Part shown: positions 46,101 to 61,100 of the stretch, in pieces
How positions within the stretch are numbered: the first letter of the stretch is position 1
Layout of the letters: each line of letters opens with the position of its first letter
From: CAYSAQ01 sp964429235
GTDB taxonomy: Bacteria; Margulisbacteria; Riflemargulisbacteria; GWF2-35-9; DYQY01
Assembly (NCBI GenBank): GCA_964429235.1
Contig: CAYSAQ010000003.1
Span: forward strand, 62,001-126,000
Direction of reading: 5' to 3'
DNA length: 64,000 nucleotides
Notes under the pieces: model-generated
Told to the model about the DNA's origin: nothing
What the model saw: the letters and a program-made list of their open reading frames with translations, nothing else
Database searches by the model: none
Made by a program: the position numbers and the translations under genes

Positions 46101-49100
46101 AAATAATAATTTCAGCATCTGATTGGGCTGATCAGAATACTATGGATATTCTTTTTAATATAAGGAAAGATACACTGTCACCAAATTTTGTTTCAATTTC
46201 AAGAGATAGTCGTTTTAAAGAGTACCTGGATAATTGGATATCATTAGATGCTATGGACAAGCTTGTTGAATATTCTTTGATTACTTTGGATGTTCAAGAT
46301 GAATTTTACTCAGGCATATACGTAGTATCATATGTGATTAACGGTGCTTCTTATGAACTTGAAAATTATGCCACTGAGGGCGTAATAGGTATTGAAACTA
46401 TTACTGAGCATTTAGAGAAAAGTTTTTTTCAAGATGATTTGTCTGAAGGAATAACCACTATTAGTTTTCAGCTTTCAGATTACGCAGAAAATTATATAAC
46501 AAGTTATAATTTTGATGATGGCACTAGTTTTGTTATAAGAAAAGACACAAAATCGCCAATATATGAATGGGATACTACCAAAAACTATAATGTATGGTAT
46601 CGATCTCCAGAAGATATTGTTACGGTTGATAGTTTGATTATTGATGATCCTTTACCAGCAGATGGGAATAACTCCAAATTAAGCAGTATTTATTACAGCG
46701 TTAATTATAAGGAAGGTCCGTATAACGCTATCTCAAATAGCATGACAACTGTTAGTTATTCGGATGAATGGGCAGTATCTTGGTCATTATTAGCAGATGG
46801 GTTAAATGATGTTTATCTAATTGTATATGATGGTGTTGGTAATTCTCTTAATACAAAACTAACAACTATTAAGAAAGATACAATTACCCCATCCTATACA
46901 GTAAGAGAGCTAGGGGGTTTTAATGAGACACTCTGGTATAACAGTTTTCCTGGAGATGTAATTACTATAGGAGTAACTATCTCAGACAATGGCGGTTCTT
47001 TGCTGGATGCTTATGCCTGGAGCATTGTAACAAGTGATGGAGGGCAAAAAGTAGTTAAATTTACACAACCTGGAATCGATTTAGTTACCTCAGATTTAGA
47101 CATTAGGGTTTCATTTGACGAGTTGGAGCAGGGCACAAATAACATTTGGATAATTATAAGCGATAATGCAGCGAATACAATCTCAGTTCAGGCATTTGAT
47201 TTACTTAAAGATACTGGGATTCCTACTTTTTCTCAGGTTGAATTTGATTATAAAGATAGGTGGTTTAAGACTGCAGAAGAGGCATCTTTATTGAACGAAA
47301 TAGCTATTACAATAAATGATATAGGGGATTCTCAGATAAAAATTATTAATTTATTTACATATGCCGGCCCAGGAACTAAAACGTTTATTGCTTCTCTCCT
47401 GGCAGCGTATCAGCCAAATAATGGAGGTGCTACTACTTTGAGCATTAATTGGATGAATCTAATAGAAGGCACTACTAGTATTGATATTCTTATAGCGGAT
47501 AATGCAGGAAATTCAACAGCAAATACGCTTTTTTATATAAGAAAAGATTCGATTAGTCCAAATATAACTTTTGGAGAGAACATTGCGGGTAGAAATCTTC
47601 CTGAGCATGTATTAAGTGAATGGCATAATTTGGATTGGTTTGTTGCGAACACAGCCAATATAAGCAGTTTCGATATCATAATAACTGACGATTCAAGTGG
47701 TTCATTGTTAGATGATTATATGTATTTAGTTTCTTCAAATGGAAGTATGTTCATTACTTTTAATTATGGTCTTGATGCTGATCCATCAAAACCATACGAG
47801 AATTTGAACAAAGAGGAAATAAACTATAACTATTCAGACTACTTAAATATTAAAATAGATGCTTTATTTGAAGGCATTAATGATATCTATGTTTTAGTAA
47901 GTGATAATGCAGGACATATAATTACATCTAGCAAAGTAATTTCCATTAAATATGATAATACTAACCCGAGTTTAGTTGTCACAAATCCTATTGAGCCAGG
48001 GAAAGGTTATAGCGATTGGCATAAAACATCACCAGTTTGGTTATCTCGAACACCTATCAGAGTTACTGAGAATCTGTCTTATATTTTGTCGCCACAATAT
48101 AGCGTATACAGTTATGATACAAATACAACTTCAAACCCTGAAATATATTCTATAGTTCCTTTAACTTTAGATATAACAAATATCGATGTTAGTTGGAATT
48201 TATTACACAATGGACGAAATGATATTTATATCTATGCTAATGACAATGCTCATAATACTTTAAATGAATTCGCAATTAGTTTAAATAAAGATATTATCTC
48301 TCCTGAAATAGAAGTTTTAGTAGATATTATTAGTATTAATTATGATACAGAAGCGTGGTATGGTTTATTGATAATCCCAGAGTTTATAGACAATGTAACT
48401 TCTTGTGTCTTTACAGATACAGGAAGCTCCAATATCGCTGGAATACAATATGGAATAAGTAATAATAAGTTTTATGCAGAGACTATGTGGGTGGAGATTA
48501 CAAGTAATCAAAGTTTGCTTAGCTTTGTGACTTGGGATATTAATTGGGACGACATTAAAGGCGGATATAACGATGTATATGTTAGGGTTAGTGACAATGC
48601 AGGTTCGCTTGTTACAAGTAATAAGATATTTACAATTCAATATGATAGAGAAGCTCCTAGTTTTTCTATTCCTATAGAAAGAAAATCTGATAATAGTTGG
48701 TATAGGGTTACTCCAGATTGGTTAGATAATATAACGATAAATGTTAAAGAGATTGGTTATTCTGGCGTAGTGACTGTTTCTTATAAGCTTGTTACTTTGA
48801 ATGCAGGGGCAACAACAAATATTATTATTACATCAGCTGAATTAGCAGAATTTTCTCCTACCTTCAAGATAGCTTGGGAGGATTTAAGAAATGGTACAAA
48901 TGATGTTTGGATAATTGTTTCAGACAGAGCAGGAAATATTACAAGTAATTATGGCTTTACTATTAGTAAAGATATTCTTACTCCAGATATTAATATTAAT
49001 AATAAATGGGATTTGTTATGGCATAGTATTACTCCAAGTTGGCTTGCAGCTGGCACAGAAAACATTGTAACTTTTAGCGATACAGGCGGTTCGGAGATTG

Positions 49101-52100
49101 CTTCTATTCATTATGCATTAAGAGTTGTGGGAAGTGTAGATTTCTATGTTCATCCTACATCTATTAGTGATCCAGTAGATTGGATTCTTCCATGGAGTAT
49201 TATAACAGAAGGAATTACAGAGATTCACGTTGCGATTACTGATAACGCAGGGAATAGCAATAGCTCAATGGTTACTACAATTAGAAAAGATAAGTTAACT
49301 CCAGATTTCACATTAGGTTCAGTAGTCAGCGCTAGATATACTGGTTGGTATTCTGATCATAATAATTCGTGGTTAGAAGCAGTTAGCCTAGATTTTAATG
49401 ATAATGGTGCTTCTGGATTAGCGAGCATTTCCTACAGGATTTTTGAAGGACAAGCTATTTCTATCTCCGATAATGTGAATAATTCAAATTATAATGCTAC
49501 ATGGAATATTGATTGGGCTAATTTAGAGAGTGGACGAAATACTATAAATGTTTCCATTACTGATAATGCTGGCAATATAATAAATGCTTTTGCTTTTTAT
49601 GTTCAGGTAGACACTCAAAGCCCAGCAAGTAGTGAGAATAATATTGGATGGAGTGAGGGTGAAGTATTTAGGGGTGAGCAGTATGGTTCGGATAACTGGA
49701 AGCTGCCTGATAATATATACAGCGTAACAATGAGCTTTAAAGATATTGGAGACTCAGGAATAAAGGCTGCTACATATTTCGTAAGTATCAACCGTGAAAT
49801 TGGTGGTGCGTATACTAGCAACGCTTTTTTTGATTACACTGAAGGACAGTTAACATGGTCAATGCAAGACATTTCATTTATGAATGGGACAAGCCATGTC
49901 TCTGTGCTGCTAGAAGATAATGCGGGAAATACTTGGAATTCTGAAAGACTCTTTTCAGTTTATCGAAAAGAACCATCCTTAACTTATAATTACACATCAG
50001 AGTATGCTTGGATGTATGATGCATGGTGGAGAGTTAGTAACAATATGGTTAGCCCCGTGAATATTATTTTCCAAGATGTTTCTGGTCGTTCTACCTTAGA
50101 TGTTCTTGAGTATGGCATATCTGCTAATGGCGCTAGTATTATTAATTGGCACACTATAGCAACAGGGGTGAATGCTCCTAATTATGAGGATTTTGTTATT
50201 AATTGGGATGATTTGGCAGAAGGTACTAATGATGTATTTGTGTCATTTAATAATAGCAATGTGCCAGCAAATCAGATAACCGCGAGCTATATTTTTACTT
50301 TCTTAAAGGATTCAGAAAAGCCTATTTTGAATCACATAGATTCTTTTAACTATACTGATTTTGCCTATACTACTGAGGGGAATAAGGAATGGTTTCAGAC
50401 AGTGACGGTTAATTATAATGATCAAGGTAATTCCGGGCTGAAGAGTGTTGGATACAAGATAATAAATGGTGGTGGTTATCTGAATGATCAAATAATTAGT
50501 ATTGGTGTAGATGTAACCTGGGATATCAATGATGATCAATTAGGACAGACAAAAAACTATGTTTATGCAAGCTTAGAAGACAATGCTGGCAATACAGAAG
50601 ATATTCTTTTAATGGTAATTAGTTGGGATAACGTAGCTCCTGTTCCAATGTATGATTATGAAGAGTCTGTTAAAAAAGGAGAAGGGCTTACTAATTTACA
50701 AGGAGAATATACTATAACTTTTGATGCTGTGCGTGATTTGCGCCCGCCAAATAATCAGGAGAATTCAGGTGTAGATGAATATTTTTATTATGTTACATCT
50801 AATGAAAGCAGCCTGGAGGACATTACTAATTATGGGTATGTTAATCAGCAAATCGGACAAGATAGTACAGCAATTACGTTTGATATTACTTTAAGAAATG
50901 GATATTACTATGTATTGGTTCAGGCAATAGATAATGCTGGTAACCGCGGACAAGTAAAAATAATTTATACATTATCTGTTGATAACTTGCCACCAACCTT
51001 CAATGTCGAAAACCCAGGATACTCAGCATCAAACACGATTAAACGTGGCCAGAAAGGAAGCTATGATACATCTATTTGGATTCCAGAAGCTGTTACAGAT
51101 GATTTTGAATTTTTCTTTACAGTAGAAGAATCATCAGATGAAGAGTCTGGTATTTCTGAGAGTTATGCGTTGCTTACTACAGATATAGATGCTAATCCGG
51201 AGATTGATGGACAGAGGATGACAAATAGTGGACAGAGAACGTATCGTTATGAAATCACTTCAGATTTGTTTGATGCAGCTAAGGTTAATTTTACGCAATA
51301 CAGTGAAGATAATGAAAACAAATCTTTTTATTGGTTATTAAAAACTTGTGATACCGCTGGAAATTCTTCGAGTTTAGTTTGGCCATACTCTAGAATTGAT
51401 ATTTCTACACCAACAGTTTTAGCAACTGATTTTTCTACACTATTTAGGTTAGAAAATATTGACGGAAGAGTTATAGATAATGATGAATGGTTTAATAATA
51501 AGAAATTATATATTAACACTACTATTTCTGGAGCAAAAGATTATGTTACTCCAAATGGTCTGCTTCCTGCTGCTGGTTCTCGCATAAATAGTTGGAAAAA
51601 GTATAGTATTACTAGAGGTAATGATCCAGAATACGCAACTATAAGCTCTAATTTGCCAGTTTACGGGTATGTAGCAGCTGGATTTTCTAGTTCCCCAGAG
51701 GGTACCCCCTATAATCTATTTGTTGAGATACACGATCTTGTGAATAATACATGGGAATGGATAAATGTTTCTACTATTAACTATGATGGCATGACTCCTG
51801 GTGATCCAGCTTATTTATACGGGAATAATAATTACTATTATACTACTGCAAATACTGTAACATTCTCTTTTGGAGAATCAATTGATAGGGGAGGATCTGA
51901 AATAGCAACATATTCTTTTGAGATAAATGAAATAATGCTAGGTGATGAAAAAAGAGTTACAACATCCTCATATAATGCTTCTGTTGGAGATATTTTAACA
52001 GTAACTGGCTTACCACATGGATATTCTTATGAGCCAGTTCTTACTATTATAGATAATGCTGGAAATACAAATATAGTTGCTGGTGAAGCTATTCTTATTG

Positions 52101-55100
52101 ATAGGGTCACACCAAATACAGTTATTTGTCCAAAAGTATCTGCGAGAACGATGTCTAACGCAACTATTGTTTGGCAGGAGCCATCTGATGATTCAGGTGG
52201 AATCAAAGGATCTGGTATAAAGAAGTACGAGTTAAGATTTTATCAAATAGCAACAGAGGATACCGAGTTAACCGGTGTGCCTCTTGGTGACCAAATGGGT
52301 AGTACTGTATATGTTTCTGAGTTGCAGTATCTCTATCAAATACCATTGGAAATTAATTTTATAGCTAAGATCTGGGCAATAGATAGGGCAGGAAACAGGT
52401 CTGATACAGAAGACGTTAGAGGATTGTTTGTGGACTATTATCCTCCGAATAATCCACCTATAGCGGCGACTAAGAATGAGTCGTTATATTCTGTTTTTGC
52501 TAATGATGCTATTCAAGGATTGCCAAAACCAAGAGCATTTAAGGGTGGTAATGTAAATAAATTTCATTTTATTTGGATGCCTGGAGAAGATGAAGGTTCT
52601 GGCATATATGGCTATGATTATTATTGGGGTCTTGATGAAGATCCTTCTACGCAAGATTATTTATGGACTTACGACCGAGTTTTAAATGTAACTGCATCAG
52701 AAGCTGGCACTCATAATTTATGGATTAGAAGTGAGGATTTTTGTAAAAATAAGGCAAACGAACCTGATCAGGTCTATAAGTATATTGTAGCTGAAGCAGC
52801 AGGTAATGGCCCTACCAGACCTGTTTCTGCAGTAATAAAAACAGAACTATATACTTCACAGAATTCTTTTACTTTTGAAATGTCTACAGTAAATAATAAA
52901 AGTGAAGAATATCTTAATTTTGAAACATTTAGTTTTGCTATTTATAAAGCACATTATGTAGTGCCAGCTACAGGTAGTTATAGTCAGGGTGGAGATAGCG
53001 TTATGTTTGATATGGTGCTAACTACCAATAAGCTCATTACGGTATATGATTTGCATGATAATGCTCAATATTATGTTAAATATAAAATACTTTATAAAGG
53101 AGGAGATACTTGGACTGGTTCTAGTTATGGATCAGATTATGTTTTTATAGATTCAGCTAATCCTCCAACAATGGATCCACCAATGTTAGCAGATGGTCTT
53201 TTGTTTGTTCACGAAGAGACTCTGTCAGTGAACTTTATACCAGTTCGTGATTCATTTGATGATAATTCTACCTTCGGAGGAAGTGGTATAGCCAGATATG
53301 AGATAAAAAGAATATTGAATGGAAACCCAGGGGTTGTTATCCCTGTTGCTTATGAAGATTTAACTCGTCGTCAATATATGGATTCCTATTTTGATTTGAG
53401 TATAGGTTCACTTTTTAATGAAGACACTTATGCGACACAGATTAGGGCAGTAGATAGAGCTGGCAATACAGGAGCTTGGAGTGAGACTAGCAATGTTGTC
53501 ATATACGATTTGGATCCGCCTGATTGGACTAATGCAGAGGTTAACTGTGTAGCAGGAGAGGATAGTGTAAGAGCATCTTATGTTACACAATCTATTAATG
53601 GATATGTTAAAGGGTTTAATTTTCTATTTAGCCTAGACAGCCTTCCCTCTGACTTTAGTGGTATTGCTGAATATCAATATTATTATGGATATGAGGATAT
53701 CGCTGGTGATGCTAATTTGCCAGTAGGTGTTTATTATGAGACTGGCAATATTAAGGCAAATGATTTAAGTGATGGGTTTGTTTTATTGGGCGGACATCCA
53801 GATTCTAATTCAGGACCCAACAATAATCCGTTGAATACTCGATTTAAGAAAGATTCAGCTGGCACTTCTGGAGATGTTAAATATTTTTGCATGAAAGCTA
53901 CGGATAGAGCAGAAAATGAAAATACAACTTGGAATCTTCTGTATACTACAAGGGTAGATAGATTTGCTCCAAAACTCCCAGTATTTACACTGCCAGTGCA
54001 AAATATTGTGCAATCTTCTAATATTTATACATTTGAGTGGGATGCTGTTTCTGATGAAGGTGGAAGTGCTATAGATTATTATGAGTTAGAGTTGTATAAA
54101 GTTTCAGACAATAGGTATGATGTTACTTATATAAAGACAGTAACAACTAACATTAATTCAAAAACATTTACGGGATTAGATTCAGCTAGATATTATGTGT
54201 TTATTAATGTTTATGATAAATTAGGTAATTATATTAGACAATTTGATACTTCAGAAACAGGCGCCTATAATCTGTCTGCAATTAATGAAGCTGATGCATT
54301 TGGGGCAAGTAGTCGAATAGATTTTAATCAATTATCTAATTGGGTGCATATTGATAGTGATCACCCAGCAGCACCTGGGAGACCTAGGAAAATATTAGAA
54401 CTATATCATGGAGTAACTCCCGAACAAGAAGATAGCATTAGCTTAGTTTTTAATTTTATTGAAGATCATGATTTAGGCAAGACCCCAGAGTTGCCTAATG
54501 ATATTACGGTAAGAGATGAGTATTATGGAGATAATTCTTTTAGTGACTTTATAACCACTAATTGGAGTAGTATGTTCCAGGATGCAGTAGATTACTATAG
54601 ATATGGATCGATTTCTGAGATTACTATAACTGTAGCTGAGTTCGGATTGCTTTCAGAAGTGAATGGTAAAGGTAGTTATACTATTTATGAAGTTCTGGAT
54701 TTCTGTAATAACCTAGATGGGCCATTACCGCTATCCTATATTAGGGATAACCCTTATATTTCTGGCGAGTATATTTATAGGCCAGAGTATTATCAATCAA
54801 TGACCAAAGATGGCCAGCTTGTTGAGTTGCCACAGAAGGATCAGTATAACGGAGTATTTAGTCAAACTTTGGTAGATTCATATGTAAATGACTTAGCTGA
54901 TTCTCCTAATGTTACATATAATATTCCAGTAGATCTTATTATTAATGAGATAACCATAGCTGCTCAAGCAAACTCTTTGTTTTCAACAGAGAATGTTAAT
55001 GAAGGTTATTTTAGGGTGGGTGCTCGATTAAGATCTGACGGAATAACAGAATCAGTATCTTTAATATCGGATGAACAAATTCTTCATGGCATTGTAAGCA

Positions 55101-58100
55101 GTGCAGATGTATTTGAAGCATCAGGCATAAGTGATTATCGGATTTTGTTAAAATTTTTGTTGAATGCTAATTCTATTGTTGTGCTTGATGGAGAATTTGA
55201 TGGTTGGTTGAGAATAAAACCTGAATATATCCCAAAATTATTGTTAGTATCCATGGGTCCTGCTTCACCAGCAGGCAGGGGCCCAAATACTGCAAATATT
55301 AATCAGTTATTTAATGCAATAATATCCGATTATAACCAGATGTTAATGTCGATGATGACTTCGCTAGATGATGAATATGATGAGTTAAGAAGCAACTTAG
55401 CACAATTCTTAACAGAAAACCGCAAAGAAGATATCAATGATTTCAATATTACATCTACAGATTTTACAGCAATGGATGGTTATTATAAATGGCAATTATA
55501 TGATTATGATGATTATTTAGATGGAGCTGGTATCGCTAAAGCTTATGCGAGGATGATTCCTAGCCAAACGCCTATAGGTTGGGCAGAAATTGACGTTTTT
55601 GATGCTATGGTTTCTGCGAACAGTTTTGGGAAAACTAGTTTTAACGTAGGCACAGAGATAATTGTAATGGTTGAAGATTTTGCGGGTAATCAATCTGTTG
55701 CTAGTGATTTATCTGCATATAATAGCAGAGCAAGTGGATTGCAGGATGCCTTGTCTCTTGCGAAAACCGATTTTGTTTACCCGGGCCGATATCTATATAA
55801 TTGGTATGCGGGAATGCATCTTTTAGGTTCTAGGAAACCGCTTGTTAGCACTCATTGTGTCAATTATATTTGGGACCAAGGACATAGACATCCAAGTATT
55901 TCCAGCCAAGGAACGCCAAATCATATTTATAATGTTGATGGTGAGATGATGGTTTCGAAAAGTTATATCTTCACTCCTCTTGATAATAATGATGGTATAA
56001 AAGCTAAGAGTATCGGATTATTCGATTTTTATAATACAGCTACACTGCCTGAGTTAGTTTACTATACACTAGATACCACTAGACCTTTAGTACCACCTGC
56101 TTGGGATGGGAAGTTGCCTAGATATCCATCAACAACAATTTCTATTTTACATAATGATTATGTATTTAGTGATATTAATATAAACGCGGATACAGATCAT
56201 GCTATATCACGTATTAATATAGACAAAAAAGATGTCGATAATATTTTTATAGATTATGATTATGATGTTCCAGCTGGCGAATTGGATAATGGTTATAATT
56301 TCTTTGTTCAAATAAATGGCATAGATAAAGTTCATTTGTATGGTGAAGCTATTACTACAAGTATATTCGGCATTGACACTGTTTTTCCAGGTGATATTCC
56401 TGATGTGTGGGCAAATAATGGCATTGTAGTAGGAGGTTCTTATTGGGGCAGGAGTATTACACAAAGCTCTTTTTCATGGATACCACCAGAGGAATTAGAG
56501 TTTGGGGTAGCAACTTATGAAGTTACGATAGTTTGGGACGGAGTTGATCGGTTCACAGAATTAGTTAATGCTTCTTCTATAGTATTGGGCAATTATAGTG
56601 CTAAATTTGACGCTAATAATTATATAGATGAACCAATAAGTTGCAAGGTAGTGGCTGTTGATTATGCTGGTCATAGATCAAACACGAAGGTTTCGGCATA
56701 CCCATTGGAAATAGATTCAGTTCCTCCCTCAATTAATATGGAGCATAATAATGTTACAGAACTCAATGGTATATCACATGATGTATGGCAAAGTTTAACA
56801 GCTGACGTATCTTTTAAATTTAGCGCTCTATCAAATTTTGCAGCTGATTCAGATTCTGGTCTTAATAAGATAGAAATATATTGGGGGCCAGAACAGGGTA
56901 GAGAGTTCGGAGAAAGAATAGCAGTAAATGAGGTAAAGTATGAACCAGCAATATCTATGCCAAATCTGGGACAAGTTGAATATCATCTTAGAATAAGAGC
57001 TGGTGACAATGCAGGCAATTGGTCAGCAATGAAGACAGTTTATATTACCAAATACGATACTTTTATCCATCCTGTTACTGCTCTGTGGGTGCTTCCTTTT
57101 CAGGATTGTAATGGAGAGATTGATGATTTTAACTATACTAGTCCAGCAGAAATTAATGATAAATATTTTAATGGGGTATCTATAGATATTGTTTGGCCTG
57201 ATTATCAAGAGGAGTCAGGAATAGAAGAGTTTTATATAAATGTTTATTCTACTGGCAACGAGATAACCAATGCACAAGAAGGTGATCTGGTTAAAATTAT
57301 TACAATATCATATTCCGAAAGCAGCACATTTAATCATCTTACTTATGCAACAGCTACAAAAGGCTATAAATATACATGTTCTGTCGATTTACTTGGATTA
57401 GCTGAAGACGGATCAGATATTAGCAGTAAGAATTATTATGTATATATAAGAATAAAGGATAAGCTAGGTAATATTTCGCAACCACTGGTCAGATCTTATA
57501 TGTTCTGGATGGATACTAATACTCCAGATATGGCGATTGCCCCAACTATTAATACTACAGATGAAATTGCTATAGTAAATACAGCTATTTCATTAACATG
57601 GAATTGGGAATCTCCTTCTGATCCAGGTGGATCAGGTATAGATTTCTTTGATGCATATATTAGTCCTTATAAAGAAAAGGACAAAACAGTAACTGCTTCT
57701 ATACATATCTCTAATAATATTTTTAATTCTATCAATTATTATTTTGAAGAGGGACTAACTGATAATTTATGGAGTTTTTATTTAAGGGCACATGATAACG
57801 CAAGAAATACAGGTGATTATTCAGAAGGTCAGTCAGTTCTTATAGATACCCTAGCGCCTTCGTTAAATCTCCTGATTAATAATGATTACAGCTCAAATCA
57901 AGTTAAAAGGACAATTAATTATATAGAGTATTCGTTATTAATTAGTAATAATGCAGGGTTCCAGTTGTTTATGGAAGATTTTGCAGAGGCACAAACAGGA
58001 AATGTTGGCTCTGGTATTGAGATGATTAAGCTTGAGCTGTACGAATTAAATGGCGTTGACTTTGTTACAATAGATGCAGCAGATTTTCCAACTTATAATT

Positions 58101-61100
58101 TCTTTGGCAAAGAAATAAGCTTTGATTTGTGGGTTACAGAACAAAGAACAGCTTTAGAGCAGCCTGATGGTTTAACTGCTAACTTTTTTCACTCTACACA
58201 GAATATAGGGTTAGCTAGATATGCTTTTATTAGCGATGATTTAGTTATATCAGATAATTGGTTTAATACAGATAATTTTATTGAAACAGGAGTTACTATT
58301 AATTTAGTTACTTTTAGTGTAAGCGAAATAGACGGATTCTATAAGTTAGTATTATCAGCATCAGATTGGGCCAGCAACATTGCTACCTGTGATTATTATT
58401 TTTATACAGATATGCAAAGCCCTACTCTGGATACAGGTTTTACAGGACTTGTTTATTTAGATGATAATTATAAGTTTAAAATAAAGAAGGCAGACAGTGG
58501 TCAAGGAGAATTAAAGAAAACCATAACTTCAAGTGTATTTACATTGCAGCCAGAACAAACTTTTTCGAATGCTGTAAATAGATATGCTAGGGAGAGTAGC
58601 GCTATGGGATTTTTCCCAGCAGGAACAGCTGGTGGCAGTGATAGTAATTACGATCCATTTGATATTCTTTCTCAAGAAAACAAAGATATTTGGAATATAT
58701 TAAATGTCCAAAACTTCTTCCCTTATGTTGAAACAGATTCAGGTGATTGGGGATATGATTTTATTGTAGTTTCAAGTTCAGCTAGGTTTTATTTAAGAGC
58801 ATTTGATCTATCTTCTACACAACTTGCTTTTTACCAAAATACTCAGAACAGATTTTCTCTTTCTTGGATTTATGATTCTAATTCTTTGTCGAATAATGAA
58901 GAAGTTGCTATACAGAATGATGAAGGCCTTTCTTTGCAAGGGGCAGATTATTCCATGAAAAGTGGCGTAGACACTCATAATATTTATTTTAAAGATAATT
59001 GGGATTGGGCAAGAGACCTTGTTCAAGTAAGCATAAACGGTATTGAAGATGGGCCATTGGTTTTAGGTGTTATGGATCAGGGGGGGAATGTAGCGGAATT
59101 AGAGTTTTCTAATGCCTATTTATCTAAGCCTATCAAATTGGTTTCCTATAACATTGCTTTTGATTATTTAGATAGCAATGGATTAACGACAATAGACACT
59201 TATGCTACGAGATATGGTGATGATAGCGAATATTGGTCTGATTATAAAGTTCAGCCTTGGTTGTTAGATGGTGTATATGGAGTGCATACAAATGATATTA
59301 AGTTAGAGATGGAAATAGTTGTATCTGGAGAACCTTATCAGTTAAGAGCATCGTATCAGCGCCCAATATTCTTTTCTAATGGAGCTTCTGTTAATCCTTA
59401 TTCAGGACTTAATGCATTGGATACAGCAGAAAGCATCCCAACGCATGCAGGGTTTGTATTAACGCAGAATATGCTTACATATAATTATGATGGGTTTTAT
59501 GGTTATTCGATTTCGGAGAATGATGGAATAAAGGAATTTTCTCATAGAAATACTTTAAATGTTGGTGGAGAGAATTATATTTCTGTAAATATACCAAATA
59601 TGTATGGAGACTATGCTGTAAGTATAGTGCTTACCTATCAAGTAGATGAGGATTATCCAGTAGCAACAATAAATTCATATTACTTATATTCCTATATAGA
59701 TGATGTAAATATTGAAAAATATTTGGGCGCATTATCGTTTACTACTAATAGAATTGTTGTAGAAGATGAAGGGATTACTTTTAATGTGAGCTCAACAGAT
59801 TTGAAGGCAAGATTTAGCGCAGAGTTCGCATTATTTGATGAGATTATATTTGCGAATACAATGAATGCACTTGCGACAAGCAATTGGGTTAGAGCTAAAT
59901 CAGGAGTTAATATTACTGATAATGGAGGAATAGGACTTCCATCCAACCCATTTAGATATAGGGTTGTTACAGATAATCGGGGAAACACTCATCAGAATTG
60001 GTATTCTGCTTGGGTAGATATTACTACAAACCTTAAAGAAGGAATCAACTGGATAGATATGATTTGGGAAGATAGAGCTAAAAATTATGCAGGCACGAGT
60101 GACTGTGTTGTTGTATATGATAATACAGCCCCAGTTATACACAATGCTACTCCAAGCGAGAGCTGGTACCCAGAGTCAGCTGGTAATAGAAGATTATTAT
60201 TTGAGAAACCATATGTTAGCACATGGGGAATTCAGCCAATGATGCCGAGCAATAATTTATATAATCCACTTATAGATCCTATATTCTTTGAAGATGGGCA
60301 TAAAGGTATACGTTTATATTTCACCGTATACGATGATGAGTTTAATGAAGAAGTATTTGATTTTTCAAAAGATGATACATATGAGTTTGCTTTCGCTAGA
60401 GTTTGGATCTCAAAGGATGGCAATGAGACTTCCGTGAATATTAATTTTTCAGATTTTGGCAGTTTAGTTTCTGAGTCTTACGGGATATACAAGGCAAGCA
60501 CTATAGATTTTGATATAAAACTAAAACGTCCAAGTGGAGATAAGTATCAAGACACCAGAGAGCCATATAACTATTGTTTCTTTGTTACTAGAGATGCTGT
60601 AATTTCAGATAATATTTTGTTTGGCTCAAATGTGCCAAGCAGTGTAGCTCAAGATAGGATATATCAGTTTAGAATTGATATAGTAGACTATGCTGGCAAT
60701 ATAGCTACTACAGATTATTCAGATATCCTTTGGATAGATAATGTTTCAGCTGACACGCCAAATGTAACTGTAGATGTATATAGTGACACTACGTACAATC
60801 AAGAAAATGCAAGAATAGTTACTGCTTTAATCTATGGAGCGAGGTTAGCTGATGCAGAATTATTAGCGCCAGCAAATTGTATATCTGGTGATTTGCAAAA
60901 TAGAATTTATAATGACGGAATACCGCAACTTGAGTTTAGGGCTACATATAACTTGCCAATTGGAGCACAGTTTGTTTGTGTATGGACTACCGGAGACGTA
61001 GATGCTTCAGATTATTTTATATATTATGGTTATGCAGATGTTAATTGGAGTTATCAAGATCCAAAATTTGTGGCTACTTCTAATTTTACGTTTAACTTTT

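Noticed and set aside
28650..50990. CRISPR array or DNA-level satellite
   Set aside because: The periodicity is at protein level only; neighbouring units do not share long identical DNA and there are no short identical repeats with unique spacers.
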